DNA of 6,087 nt from Prochlorococcus sp. AG-686-P16 (GCA_003208695.1 QCVY01000048.1:1-6087), one strand, 5' to 3'. Positions 1-5,158 are shown, numbered from the stretch's first letter. A program made the numbers and translations. The notes: generated from the sequence alone by a model not told the origin.

Positions 1-635
1 CCAAGTACAACACCAGTAGCTATAGAGCGGAAAGCAGAGGGTAAAGTTATTTTTAATATTGTTGTATACATACTCGCTCCAACTCCAAGAGAGGCATACC
101 TTAATTCGTTCGGTACTAACTTTAAACCCTCATCAGTGGTTTTTATTACAGAAGGCAACATCAATATTGAGAGTGCCATCCCTCCAGCCAAGCCACTATA
201 CATACTTCCAAATAAAATTTTAGTAGAAACGATTAGGGCATAAATAAATACACCTGCAATTATTGAAGGAACACCAGCTAAAACATTAACTCCAAATCTA
301 ATAAACCTTGAAAAAGGTCCTCCTTTTGAATATTCAGCTAAATATATACCACCACCAACACCTACTGGTATCGCAATAATTGAAGCAATGGTAGTGATTA
401 TTAATGTCCCGATTAATGCAGGGTTAATTCCACCTGCATCTAAATCATCTCCAGGAGGGTTGGGCTCTAAAGTAAATAACTCAGGAGTTATCTGAGCTCC
501 ACCTTTGATTAGAATATAAGTTACCAAAAATATCAAAGGAAGTATCGCTATAACTACACAAATTAAAGACAAAGAAGTAAAAACTTTATCTCCTATATTT
601 CGAGATGAATTTTTCTGGTAAAAAAGTGAATTCAT
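1..635 (-). CDS. pstA: Phosphate ABC transporter permease PstA, 5' part (3' end beyond window)
   Basis: One of the two inner-membrane subunits of the PstSCAB high-affinity phosphate importer; it pairs with PstC and is driven by the ATPase PstB. I translated 211 codons from ATG at 635, beginning MNSLFYQKNSSRN. A first membrane segment lies at about residues 20-44, a loop rich in Pro/Gly/Asp follows (about 52-70), and further hydrophobic segments lie at about 73-100, 115-137 and 147-163. The EAA-type loop that docks on the ATPase is at about 178-199 (LRYASLGVGASMYTTILKIT). The reading frame leaves the window intact just after TGVVL, so roughly the last quarter is missing and there is no sign of damage. 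The start lies 5 nt after the pstC stop, so the two are almost certainly translated from one mRNA. No clear Shine-Dalgarno site is visible. Known for the family: PstA and PstC are homologous; here pstC comes first. Confidence 0.95.
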   Translation of the reverse strand, partial: MNSLFYQKNSSRNIGDKVFTSLSLICVVIAILPLIFLVTYILIKGGAQITPELFTLEPNPPGDDLDAGGINPALIGTLIITTIASIIAIPVGVGGGIYLAEYSKGGPFSRFIRFGVNVLAGVPSIIAGVFIYALIVSTKILFGSMYSGLAGGMALSILMLPSVIKTTDEGLKLVPNELRYASLGVGASMYTTILKITLPSAFRSIATGVVL

Positions 636-640
636 AATAT

Positions 641-1588
641 CTAATATTTGAGACTAAATTTCTTAACTAGCCATTGAGCAAAGATATTTACCACCAAAGA
701 CAAAATCATCAGAACAAATGCTGCATAAAACAATGAGGAAACTTGACTTCCATCAGCTTCTCCAAATTGATTTGCGAGCATGGAGGAAATAGTATATCCA
801 GGAGATAATAAAGACCAACTAAATGCATTAGAGTTACCGATAATCATTGTTACAGCCATAGTTTCTCCCATAGCCCTACCTAAAGCTAATAAAACTCCAG
901 CCATAATTCCTGACAATGCAGCTGGCAAAATTACTGAAAAAATTGTTTTCCACCTACTAGCTCCAATTCCATAAGAAGCATTTCTAAGTTTTTTAGGGAC
1001 TTGATTAAGCGAGTCTCTAGCAATAGAGGTCACGATTGGTAAAAGCATTACAACTAAAATCAATATCGCCAGCAAGGAATTCCTACCAGCTGGTTCTGTA
1101 TTAAATAAAGGAACCCAGCCAAAGAAATTATGTAAAAAGACAAAAAAGGCTCTAAAAAAAGGTTCCATAACAAATATTGCCCATAATCCCAATACGACTG
1201 AAGGTATAGCAGCTAGAAGTTCAACAAAAGATCCTATTATTTCTCTAAAGACTTTAGGTACAAAATCTTCAGTAATAAATATTGCGGTTCCTACCCCCAA
1301 AGGAATAGTTATCAATAATGAAAGGAAAGAGGTTATTAATGTTCCATAGATTGCAGTAAATGCTCCATATTCATCTTTTACTGGATTCCATTCAGAGGTC
1401 ACAAGAAATTTTAGACCATACCTTGAGAATGATTCAAATGACTGAAAAAAGACTACTAAAAAAATTCCTAAAAGTATGATCGCTACAAAACTGGAAAAAA
1501 CTAGAGCAGTATTCTTAAAAATAACATCTATATTTTTTTCAATCCCGAATCTTTTTCGATTCTTGAAAAGAGCTAATTTCTCTTCCAT
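641..1588 (-). CDS. pstC: Phosphate ABC transporter permease PstC
   Basis: Membrane subunit of the PstSCAB phosphate importer, complete at 315 residues, a usual length for PstC. The N-terminus is charged and cytoplasmic (MEEKLALFKNRKRFG), followed by a first membrane segment at about 27-48 and a periplasmic stretch (about 50-75). Further membrane segments lie near 79-106, 120-142, 170-190, 220-236 and 285-306. The EAA-type loop contacting PstB is at about 201-221 (LRNASYGIGASRWKTIFSVI). GRAMGETMAV at 237-246 is the conserved motif after the EAA loop; its Arg238 and Glu242 correspond to charged residues reported as important in E. coli PstC. The stop is 5 nt before pstA. It lies 105 nt downstream of pstS, a gap that holds a candidate Pho box, a TATAAA hexamer and a hairpin, so pstC may have its own promoter as well as read-through. 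ATG at 1588 has no Shine-Dalgarno site. Confidence 0.96.
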   Translation of the reverse strand: MEEKLALFKNRKRFGIEKNIDVIFKNTALVFSSFVAIILLGIFLVVFFQSFESFSRYGLKFLVTSEWNPVKDEYGAFTAIYGTLITSFLSLLITIPLGVGTAIFITEDFVPKVFREIIGSFVELLAAIPSVVLGLWAIFVMEPFFRAFFVFLHNFFGWVPLFNTEPAGRNSLLAILILVVMLLPIVTSIARDSLNQVPKKLRNASYGIGASRWKTIFSVILPAALSGIMAGVLLALGRAMGETMAVTMIIGNSNAFSWSLLSPGYTISSMLANQFGEADGSQVSSLFYAAFVLMILSLVVNIFAQWLVKKFSLKY

Positions 1589-1603
1589 TAAAAAAAGAAT
1601 ATC

Positions 1604-1652
1604 TTTATAAATCTACTACTAAATGGTTGAAAAGACTTTAAGAGTGGTTAAA
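1604..1652 (-). promoter_or_regulatory. Candidate Pho-box promoter upstream of pstC
   Basis: On the minus strand three 8-nt units occur in tandem with 2- and 3-nt spacers: TTTAACCA (1645-1652), CTTAAAGT (1635-1642) and TTCAACCA (1624-1631). The published cyanobacterial Pho-box unit, as I remember it, is PyTTAAPyPy(T/A) repeated at about 11 nt. The first unit matches fully, the second matches the PyTTAA core, and the third has one mismatch in the core. A TATAAA hexamer (minus strand, 1604-1609) lies 14 nt downstream, so the third unit would overlap the -35 position, as in PhoB-activated promoters. A transcript from it would have a leader of only about 10 nt before the pstC ATG. Binding is inferred, and AT-rich DNA makes chance matches likely. 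Confidence 0.4.
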
Positions 1653-1653
1653 G
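1636..1653. repeat. Perfect 6-bp inverted repeat in the pstS-pstC gap
   Basis: CTTTAA (1636-1641) and TTAAAG (1648-1653) are exact reverse complements around a 6-nt centre, GAGTGG on the plus strand. In the mRNA this could fold as a small hairpin 41 nt after the pstS stop. It is not followed by a U tract in the sense direction, so it does not look like an intrinsic terminator. It overlaps the candidate Pho box, so the symmetry may instead reflect a protein site. A hairpin here could stabilise pstS mRNA or lower expression of pstCA relative to pstS; that role is inference. Confidence 0.4.
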
Positions 1654-1693
1654 GAATATGAAAGTCATGATAATTTGAAATCTATTGAAAAAT

Positions 1694-2665
1694 TTATCTA
1701 CCTATTCTTCCAACAGCCTCAATTGATTTTTTTAAAATTTCTCCTTTCAAGGGAACGAAACCCAAGGCAGGAGCTTTATCTTGATATTCATCGCTGAGCA
1801 ATTTATAGAATGTATCTTGAATTGCTTTAGTATTCCTCCCATTACCTTTTTCATAAGTAAGTATCCAAGTTAAGGTTGCTATTGGATAAGCTCCTTGAGC
1901 CGTGGGGTTTGGATTTTTACCAGCCAAGTTCTTATCTAGAATTATTTCATTTAAAGCTATTGCTCCTGATTCAGTATTTGGAGTAACAAATTCACCTGAT
2001 AAATTCTGAAGTGCAGCTGCTTTCACATTACCTTTTATATATGATTGATTGACATAACCAATAGCTCCGGGAGTATTTTGTATAACACCCGCGACACCAG
2101 AATTAGCTTTTGCTCCAACTCCCGAAGGCCATTTAACAGATTTACCAGTACCTAAATTCCAAGTTTTAGAGAAAGCTTCCATAGAATTTGTAAAAGCTTT
2201 AGTCGTGCCTGAACCGTCGGAACGATGCGCCCAAGTTAATTTACCTGATTTACAACCTAATTCTTTCCAGTTTTTAATCATACCCAATGCAACTTGTACT
2301 GCTTGCTCTTGAGTAAGTTTCAAATAGCAATCATAGTTATATCCAAACGCAATTGTTCCGCCAACCATCGGTATTTGAACAAGTCCTCTAGTAATTTTTT
2401 TTATATCAGCTTCTTTCATAGGATCATCTGATGCGCCAAAATTTACAGTTTCGTCTATGAAAGCTTTTCTTCCAGATCCAGAACCTACTGCTTGATAATT
2501 AACTCTAGGGCCTCCAGATTTAGCTAAGTCAAAAAACCACCTGGTATAAATTTTTGAAGGAAATGATGCACCAGCTCCACTCAATCTTTTTGAAGCCATC
2601 GCAGATGGAGAAAGTATTAATAAAATTGCAGAAGAGAAAATGAAAGCTTTTTTGAAAAGGTCCAT
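1694..2665 (-). CDS. pstS: Periplasmic phosphate-binding protein PstS
   Basis: Substrate-binding subunit of the phosphate ABC importer; it captures phosphate in the periplasm and delivers it to PstC/PstA. 323 residues, complete. A Sec signal peptide is clear: MDLFKK, a hydrophobic core (about 7-19), then AMA at 22-24 with cleavage expected before Ser25. There is no lipobox Cys. Phosphate-site motifs are all present: GAGASFP (30-36), GSGSGRKAF (61-69), FGASDDPM (76-83) and HRSDGSGTTKAF (147-158), which supplies the Arg, Ser, Gly and Thr that hold phosphate in E. coli PstS. Conserved GGTIAFGYN (102-110) and GVAGVIQNTPGAIGYVN (190-206) also fit. Cys113 and Cys138 are the only two cysteines and could form a disulfide. 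It is first of the pst genes, 105 nt ahead of pstC. A Pho-like motif lies 43-62 nt upstream of the ATG; no Shine-Dalgarno site is evident. The sequence type is cyanobacterial. Cyanophages carry pstS too, but the flanking pstC and pstA argue for a chromosome. Confidence 0.97.
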   Translation of the reverse strand: MDLFKKAFIFSSAILLILSPSAMASKRLSGAGASFPSKIYTRWFFDLAKSGGPRVNYQAVGSGSGRKAFIDETVNFGASDDPMKEADIKKITRGLVQIPMVGGTIAFGYNYDCYLKLTQEQAVQVALGMIKNWKELGCKSGKLTWAHRSDGSGTTKAFTNSMEAFSKTWNLGTGKSVKWPSGVGAKANSGVAGVIQNTPGAIGYVNQSYIKGNVKAAALQNLSGEFVTPNTESGAIALNEIILDKNLAGKNPNPTAQGAYPIATLTWILTYEKGNGRNTKAIQDTFYKLLSDEYQDKAPALGFVPLKGEILKKSIEAVGRIGR

Positions 2666-2707
2666 TAATTGATGAGAACTAAGTATGTCAAATGTAAGAT
2701 AATTTAC

Positions 2708-2727
2708 AGACTTTAAGTAATTTTAAA
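2708..2727 (-). promoter_or_regulatory. Candidate Pho-box element upstream of pstS
   Basis: On the minus strand the 20-mer TTTAAAATTACTTAAAGTCT lies 43-62 nt before the pstS ATG. It contains two PyTTAA units, TTTAAAAT and CTTAAAGT, spaced by 2 nt. The pattern TTTAA-N5-CTTAAAGTCT recurs at 1633-1652, 45-64 nt before pstC, with the five differing bases confined to the central spacer. pstS is the classic PhoB target, which makes a regulatory reading reasonable. I could not pick out a convincing -10 hexamer; TAAATT just downstream is only a partial match. Confidence 0.4.
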
Positions 2728-2735
2728 ATTGAAAG

Positions 2736-2756
2736 AAAATAAAATCAAATTATTTT
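2736..2756 (-). terminator. Weak AU-only hairpin after the K+ channel gene
   Basis: AAAATAA and TTATTTT form a perfect 7-bp stem around a 7-nt loop, starting 8 nt after the channel stop codon. In the sense direction the downstream arm runs into TTATTTTCTTTC, a T-rich tract. This is the only terminator-like element between the channel gene and pstS. The stem has no G-C pair, so termination would be inefficient; in DNA this AT-rich the match may be accidental. Confidence 0.25.
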
Positions 2757-2763
2757 AATATCA

Positions 2764-3819
2764 CTATTTCAAGAGCTCAACTGAAACTACAAGATTTCCT
2801 AAAAGTCTATTAAGGGTAGTTAGTTGTTCCTTACTTCCAAAAGCAATTAATACCTGACCAGGCTGAAGTAAGAAATCGCCCCCAGGATTTGTTAATAACT
2901 TTTCATCTTCCTTTATTGCCAATATTTTAGCTCCACTCTTTTTACCTATTCCAAGCTCTAAAAGAGTAATTTTTTCTGCTGTACCAAACAGACTTATATC
3001 ATTACTTAGTTCAAATTCTTCAATTTCACATTCACTTCCCGCCAATAAATCCAAGAAGTCAATAGCTATTGGTCTTAGAGCCATTGATGCCATAGCTCTT
3101 CCAGCTGCTATATAAGGACTAACAACAATACTTGCTCCAGCTAATCTCAATTTACTTGCAGCTTCCTCTGTTCCAGCTCTAGCAATTACTCTTATTGAAC
3201 TTCTTATCCCTTTAGCACTTAGAACGACATATAAATTAGCAGCATCATTAGGCAAGGTAACAACCAAACTTTTACATTTATCTAATCCAGCTAGTTTTAA
3301 AGTTTCATCAAGAGTTGCATCGGCACAAAGCACTTCTAATCCATTATCTTCAGCAATCTTTTTTCTATCTTCATCGCTTTCTACAACAATAATAGGAATA
3401 TTTTGTGTTTTTATCTGGTTAGATATTTCCTGTCCTACCCTACCATATCCGCACAAAATTACATGATTTTCCATTTTTCTAAGAATTCTTTTAAAACGTA
3501 ATTCGTTTACTCTTTGAAAGTAGCCGGATTCAAATAATCTAACAGCTTTTTGAAAGGTAAATTGAATAAAAATTAATCCACCAACGATTATTAGAACAGT
3601 GATAATTCTGCCTTCAGGACTTAAAGTTTGAACTTCACCAAAACCAATAGTGGTTATGGTGATAAGAACCATCCATAAGCAATCACCCCAATCCCATCCC
3701 TCTGTAATTCGATACCCAATAGCACCTAAAAAAAACAGAAAGAATAAAGAATAAATAAGACCAAACCAAGGTCTTAAGTAGTCTTTAATAAAATAGAACT
3801 CGAATAATCTAAGTTTCAT
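2764..3819 (-). CDS. Two-helix K+ channel with C-terminal RCK (TrkA-N/TrkA-C) domain
   Basis: Predicted MthK-like potassium channel subunit, 351 residues, acting as a tetramer in the inner membrane. Order of parts: first membrane helix about 17-37 (PWFGLIYSLFFLFFLGAIGY); pore helix about 45-56; selectivity filter TIGFGE at 57-62; second helix about 71-93. Next comes the RCK N-domain with a Rossmann nucleotide motif, GYGRVG at 124-129, and an acidic residue at the end of the second strand (VVES, Glu147). It continues through CADAT (165-169) and AGASIVVSPYIAAGRAMA (227-244). An RCK C-domain covers about 266-340. The filter differs from the usual TVGYGD. From memory, the RCK calcium ligands of MthK lie in an AEAER segment; here the aligned segment is ARAGT, so that site seems absent and another ligand, such as a nucleotide, is more likely. 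ATG at 3819 has AGGA just upstream. It ends with TAG directly followed by TGA. It lies 98 nt upstream of pstS, same strand. Confidence 0.92.
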   Translation of the reverse strand: MKLRLFEFYFIKDYLRPWFGLIYSLFFLFFLGAIGYRITEGWDWGDCLWMVLITITTIGFGEVQTLSPEGRIITVLIIVGGLIFIQFTFQKAVRLFESGYFQRVNELRFKRILRKMENHVILCGYGRVGQEISNQIKTQNIPIIVVESDEDRKKIAEDNGLEVLCADATLDETLKLAGLDKCKSLVVTLPNDAANLYVVLSAKGIRSSIRVIARAGTEEAASKLRLAGASIVVSPYIAAGRAMASMALRPIAIDFLDLLAGSECEIEEFELSNDISLFGTAEKITLLELGIGKKSGAKILAIKEDEKLLTNPGGDFLLQPGQVLIAFGSKEQLTTLNRLLGNLVVSVELLK

Positions 3820-3826
3820 ATTTCCT

Positions 3827-3856
3827 ATTATCGTTAACTATTTAAAATTTTCACAA
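3827..3856 (-). promoter_or_regulatory. Possible promoter of the K+ channel gene
   Basis: On the minus strand TTGTGA (3851-3856) and GATAAT (3827-3832, five of six matches to TATAAT) are separated by 18 nt. Transcription would begin at about 3820, next to the channel ATG at 3819, giving a nearly leaderless mRNA. That conflicts with using the AGGA just before the ATG as a ribosome site, so one of the two readings is wrong. The -35 hexamer is part of an inverted repeat pair, TTTCACAA (3849-3856) and TTGTGAAA (3894-3901) on the plus strand. Confidence 0.25.
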
Positions 3857-3868
3857 TATTTTTTTATT

Positions 3869-3982
3869 ATGTATTTAAAAGAATTTATTAATTTTGTGAA
3901 ATACATATTCAGTCGGATATTAATATTTATTTTTGTAGCATTCTGCATTAAGCAAATGCTTTCTGTTTCAGGGGTGATTTAA
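3869..3982 (+). CDS. Doubtful small ORF, 37 residues, opposite strand
   Basis: ATG at 3869 opens a frame to TAA at 3980-3982 encoding MYLKEFINFVKYIFSRILIF..., with a hydrophobic middle (about residues 12-27) and basic residues ahead of it. It would be the only plus-strand gene in the window. There is no Shine-Dalgarno site, and it overlaps the upstream region of the channel gene and a hairpin at 3937-3960. AT-rich DNA readily gives F/I/K/L-rich frames by chance, so I rate it unlikely but not excluded. I do not recognise it. Confidence 0.2.
   Translation: MYLKEFINFVKYIFSRILIFIFVAFCIKQMLSVSGVI
3937..3960. repeat. Inverted repeat with two alternative arms
   Basis: AGCATT (3937-3942) and AATGCT (3955-3960) are perfect complements around 12 nt. 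A second copy of GCATT (3945-3949) can pair with the same AATGC, giving a tighter 5-nt loop. It begins about 40 nt beyond the stop of the 43-residue gene in the sense direction. No U tract follows on either strand, so it is a poor terminator; it may mark the 3' end of that transcript. Confidence 0.25.
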
Positions 3983-4000
3983 ATCTCTCAAAACAATTAT

Positions 4001-4132
4001 TTATTGTTTTACTTTTACTGACTCAATTAAAAAATCAGACGCTGATCTCAACCAGTCAGCTACAGTCAAACGCAAATCAGGCTGAGAGTATACTAAAGCG
4101 ACAATAATCGCAACTAAAATTATTTTCACCAT
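4001..4132 (-). CDS. 43-residue single-pass membrane peptide, conserved-looking
   Basis: ATG at 4132 to TAA at 4001-4003. The peptide begins MVKIILVAIIVALVYSQPDL and continues RLTVADWLRSASDFLIESVKVKQ. A short hydrophobic membrane segment (about 3-15) is followed by an amphipathic, mixed-charge helix (about 18-40) with Trp27. Residue composition is far from what random AT-rich DNA gives, with Gln-Pro-Asp, Ala-Asp-Trp and Ser-Ala-Ser-Asp, so I consider it real. It sits 86 nt downstream of the DUF1499-like gene on the same strand and may share its mRNA. Only a weak purine stretch, AAGAG, precedes the ATG. Function unknown; it resembles the small picocyanobacterial membrane peptides of about 40-50 residues that I remember, but I cannot name a family. 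It is short enough for default gene callers to miss. Confidence 0.7.
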   Translation of the reverse strand: MVKIILVAIIVALVYSQPDLRLTVADWLRSASDFLIESVKVKQ

Positions 4133-4218
4133 TGCTCTTAAAATATTCTTTTGAATTAAAGCACATCTATAAGGTAAAAAGAACCTTAAATGAATAAAAA
4201 TCAGACTAATTACTTAAA

Positions 4219-4572
4219 TTAAATTTTCTCTAATTGATTAAATAAATATTCTACCCTTCTTAAATTTACTCCTAAATCTGATTGGCCTAATCTTGCCGCT
4301 GATCTTATTTGGATTATCCCTTTGGACCTATCAACATAACTTCTTGCATCGAGTTTTAAAATCTCAAGATCATCTGGAAATCTGAATATTGCACTTCTGC
4401 AAACACCTCTCCAGTAATTTTTACCACTTTCAAGTACTTCAGTTCTTGGTAAACACTCAGCTAAAGAAACGAGTTGAATAAATTTTTGATCAACATTTAT
4501 TAGTTTCTTTTCCACTAAAACACTATTTAATGGATTTGTTATTGGAGCAAGTCCTTGAGCTGTATAAGTCAT
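4219..4572 (-). CDS. Short DUF1499-like protein
   Basis: 117 residues. The C-terminal two thirds carries the DUF1499 signature as I remember it: YWRGVCRSAIFRFPDDLEIL (53-72), then IQIRSAARLGQSDLGVNLRRVEYL (87-110) with the SDLGVNxRRVE core. Members occur in cyanobacteria, plants and other bacteria; no biochemical function is established, so none is claimed. The N-terminus is unusual: family members generally start with a Cys-Pro...Pro-Asn-Cys segment, while here it reads GLAPITNPLNSVLVEKKL and the only cysteines are Cys40 and Cys58. No signal peptide or membrane segment is visible, so it is probably cytoplasmic. An in-frame TAG lies about 10 codons before ATG 4572 with no other usual start between, which fixes the start. 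It lies 119 nt after the tiny-gene cluster and 86 nt before the 43-residue peptide gene, all on the same strand. Confidence 0.85.
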   Translation of the reverse strand: MTYTAQGLAPITNPLNSVLVEKKLINVDQKFIQLVSLAECLPRTEVLESGKNYWRGVCRSAIFRFPDDLEILKLDARSYVDRSKGIIQIRSAARLGQSDLGVNLRRVEYLFNQLEKI

Positions 4573-4691
4573 ATTATTGAAAACTGTCCTAATGTTCTAA
4601 CTGATTTTGCATACAACTCGAGAGCAAAAATAATAACTAATTAGTCCTGAACGAATAGATCTTTCTAAAAAATATTATTTTTATAAGCTAT

Positions 4692-4829
4692 TTAAAACTT
4701 TAGATTTTTGATTATCTTCTTTGATAAAGAGGGTTGTCTATTCTGACTAGTTTTCAAATTTCTTATCCAAAACACAACTCCAATTAACAAAAAAAGTTCA
4801 ATTATTATTCCTAAACCAACCGCATTCAT
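4692..4829 (-). CDS. 45-residue single-pass membrane protein (third gene of tiny cluster)
   Basis: ATG at 4829 to TAA at 4692-4694. The product begins MNAVGLGIIIELFLLIGVVF and continues with WIRNLKTSQNRQPSLSKKII. One membrane helix (about 3-22) has a Glu at position 11 and ends in Trp-Ile-Arg; the rest is a basic cytoplasmic tail with eight Lys/Arg in 23 residues, so the N-terminus should face out of the cytoplasm. Its start overlaps the stop of the 31-residue gene by 4 nt (ATGA), a classic sign of translational coupling. A strong AAAGGAG site lies 11 nt upstream, inside that gene, in a window where such sites are rare. Size and topology recall small accessory subunits of thylakoid complexes such as PSII, cytochrome b6f or NDH-1, but I do not recognise a specific one. 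Function unknown. Confidence 0.72.
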   Translation of the reverse strand: MNAVGLGIIIELFLLIGVVFWIRNLKTSQNRQPSLSKKIIKNLKF

Positions 4830-4921
4830 AATTGTTTTTTCTCCTTTTTCTTTTTAGATCCCTCAATATAAGGAACAAGAATATTTAATAACCACTTTTT
4901 AAAAGAATTAATTAGATTCAT
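4826..4921 (-). CDS. 31-residue amphipathic basic peptide (second gene of tiny cluster)
   Basis: ATG at 4921 to TGA at 4826-4828. The peptide begins MNLINSFKKWLLNILVPYIE and ends GSKKKKEKKQL. The N-terminal part (about 3-18) is an amphipathic or short hydrophobic helix around Lys-Lys-Trp-Leu-Leu, suited to lying on a membrane; the C-terminus is a Lys-rich tail. It starts 3 nt after the 77-residue gene stops, with AAGGA 10 nt before its ATG, and its stop overlaps the next ATG by 4 nt. The tight packing on both sides and the ribosome site support real translation. It could be a true structural peptide or mainly a coupling leader for the 45-residue gene. No family recognised. Confidence 0.6.
   Translation of the reverse strand: MNLINSFKKWLLNILVPYIEGSKKKKEKKQL
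4841..4847 (-). promoter_or_regulatory. Strong ribosome binding site of the 45-residue gene
   Basis: AAAGGAG on the minus strand ends 11 nt before ATG 4829. It lies inside the Lys-rich tail of the 31-residue gene, so the Lys codons and the ribosome site share the same bases. Most genes in this window lack such a site, which strengthens the call of the short gene downstream. Confidence 0.6.
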
Positions 4922-4924
4922 TAT

Positions 4925-5158
4925 TTACTTATCCTTCCTCCACAAGCTTCTTCCTTTAATAAGATCTTCAATGTTAGGCCAGGCTGCTATTAATTCCTTA
5001 AGGGCTTTTCTATTTGGAGTATAAAAAATACATGAGAATGCACTAATTAAATAAAGAATGAACCAGATTTTATTTTCTGAATAAGCTAAAAAGAATGAGA
5101 AGATAAAACTTCCAACAAAGAAAAAGAAAAATAATCTATTTATTACTTCAAGAGGCAA
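4925..5158 (-). CDS. 77-residue protein with two membrane helices (first gene of tiny cluster)
   Basis: Two hydrophobic segments, about 8-25 (RLFFFFFVGSFIFSFFLA) and about 30-46 (KIWFILYLISAFSCIFY), form a likely helical hairpin. A hydrophilic C-terminus of about 30 residues follows, with RKALKELIAAWPNIEDLIKG (50-69) and RSLWRKDK; this tail reads as a conserved amphipathic region and probably faces the cytoplasm. I associate this kind of protein with picocyanobacteria but cannot name a function. The start is uncertain: TTG at 5158 is used because the frame upstream (YQGLNP) reaches an in-frame TGA at eight codons without ATG or GTG, and no ATG lies further in. AAGG about 9 nt before the TTG supports it. 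It leads the cluster with the 31- and 45-residue genes. Confidence 0.75.
   Translation of the reverse strand: MPLEVINRLFFFFFVGSFIFSFFLAYSENKIWFILYLISAFSCIFYTPNRKALKELIAAWPNIEDLIKGRSLWRKDK

Noticed and set aside
780..974. 64-codon open frame on the plus strand
   Set aside because: It lies wholly inside pstC on the opposite strand, and its product shows no domain. It is a shadow of the real gene.
1694..2665. pstS as a cyanophage-borne copy
   Set aside because: pstC and pstA follow on the same strand and no phage genes are visible, so a chromosomal pst operon is the simpler reading.
4170..4188. Hairpin TAAGGT-N7-ACCTTA between the DUF1499-like gene and the 43-residue gene
   Set aside because: It is a perfect 6-bp stem, but no T tract follows in the sense direction and nothing supports a function; such stems arise often by chance here.
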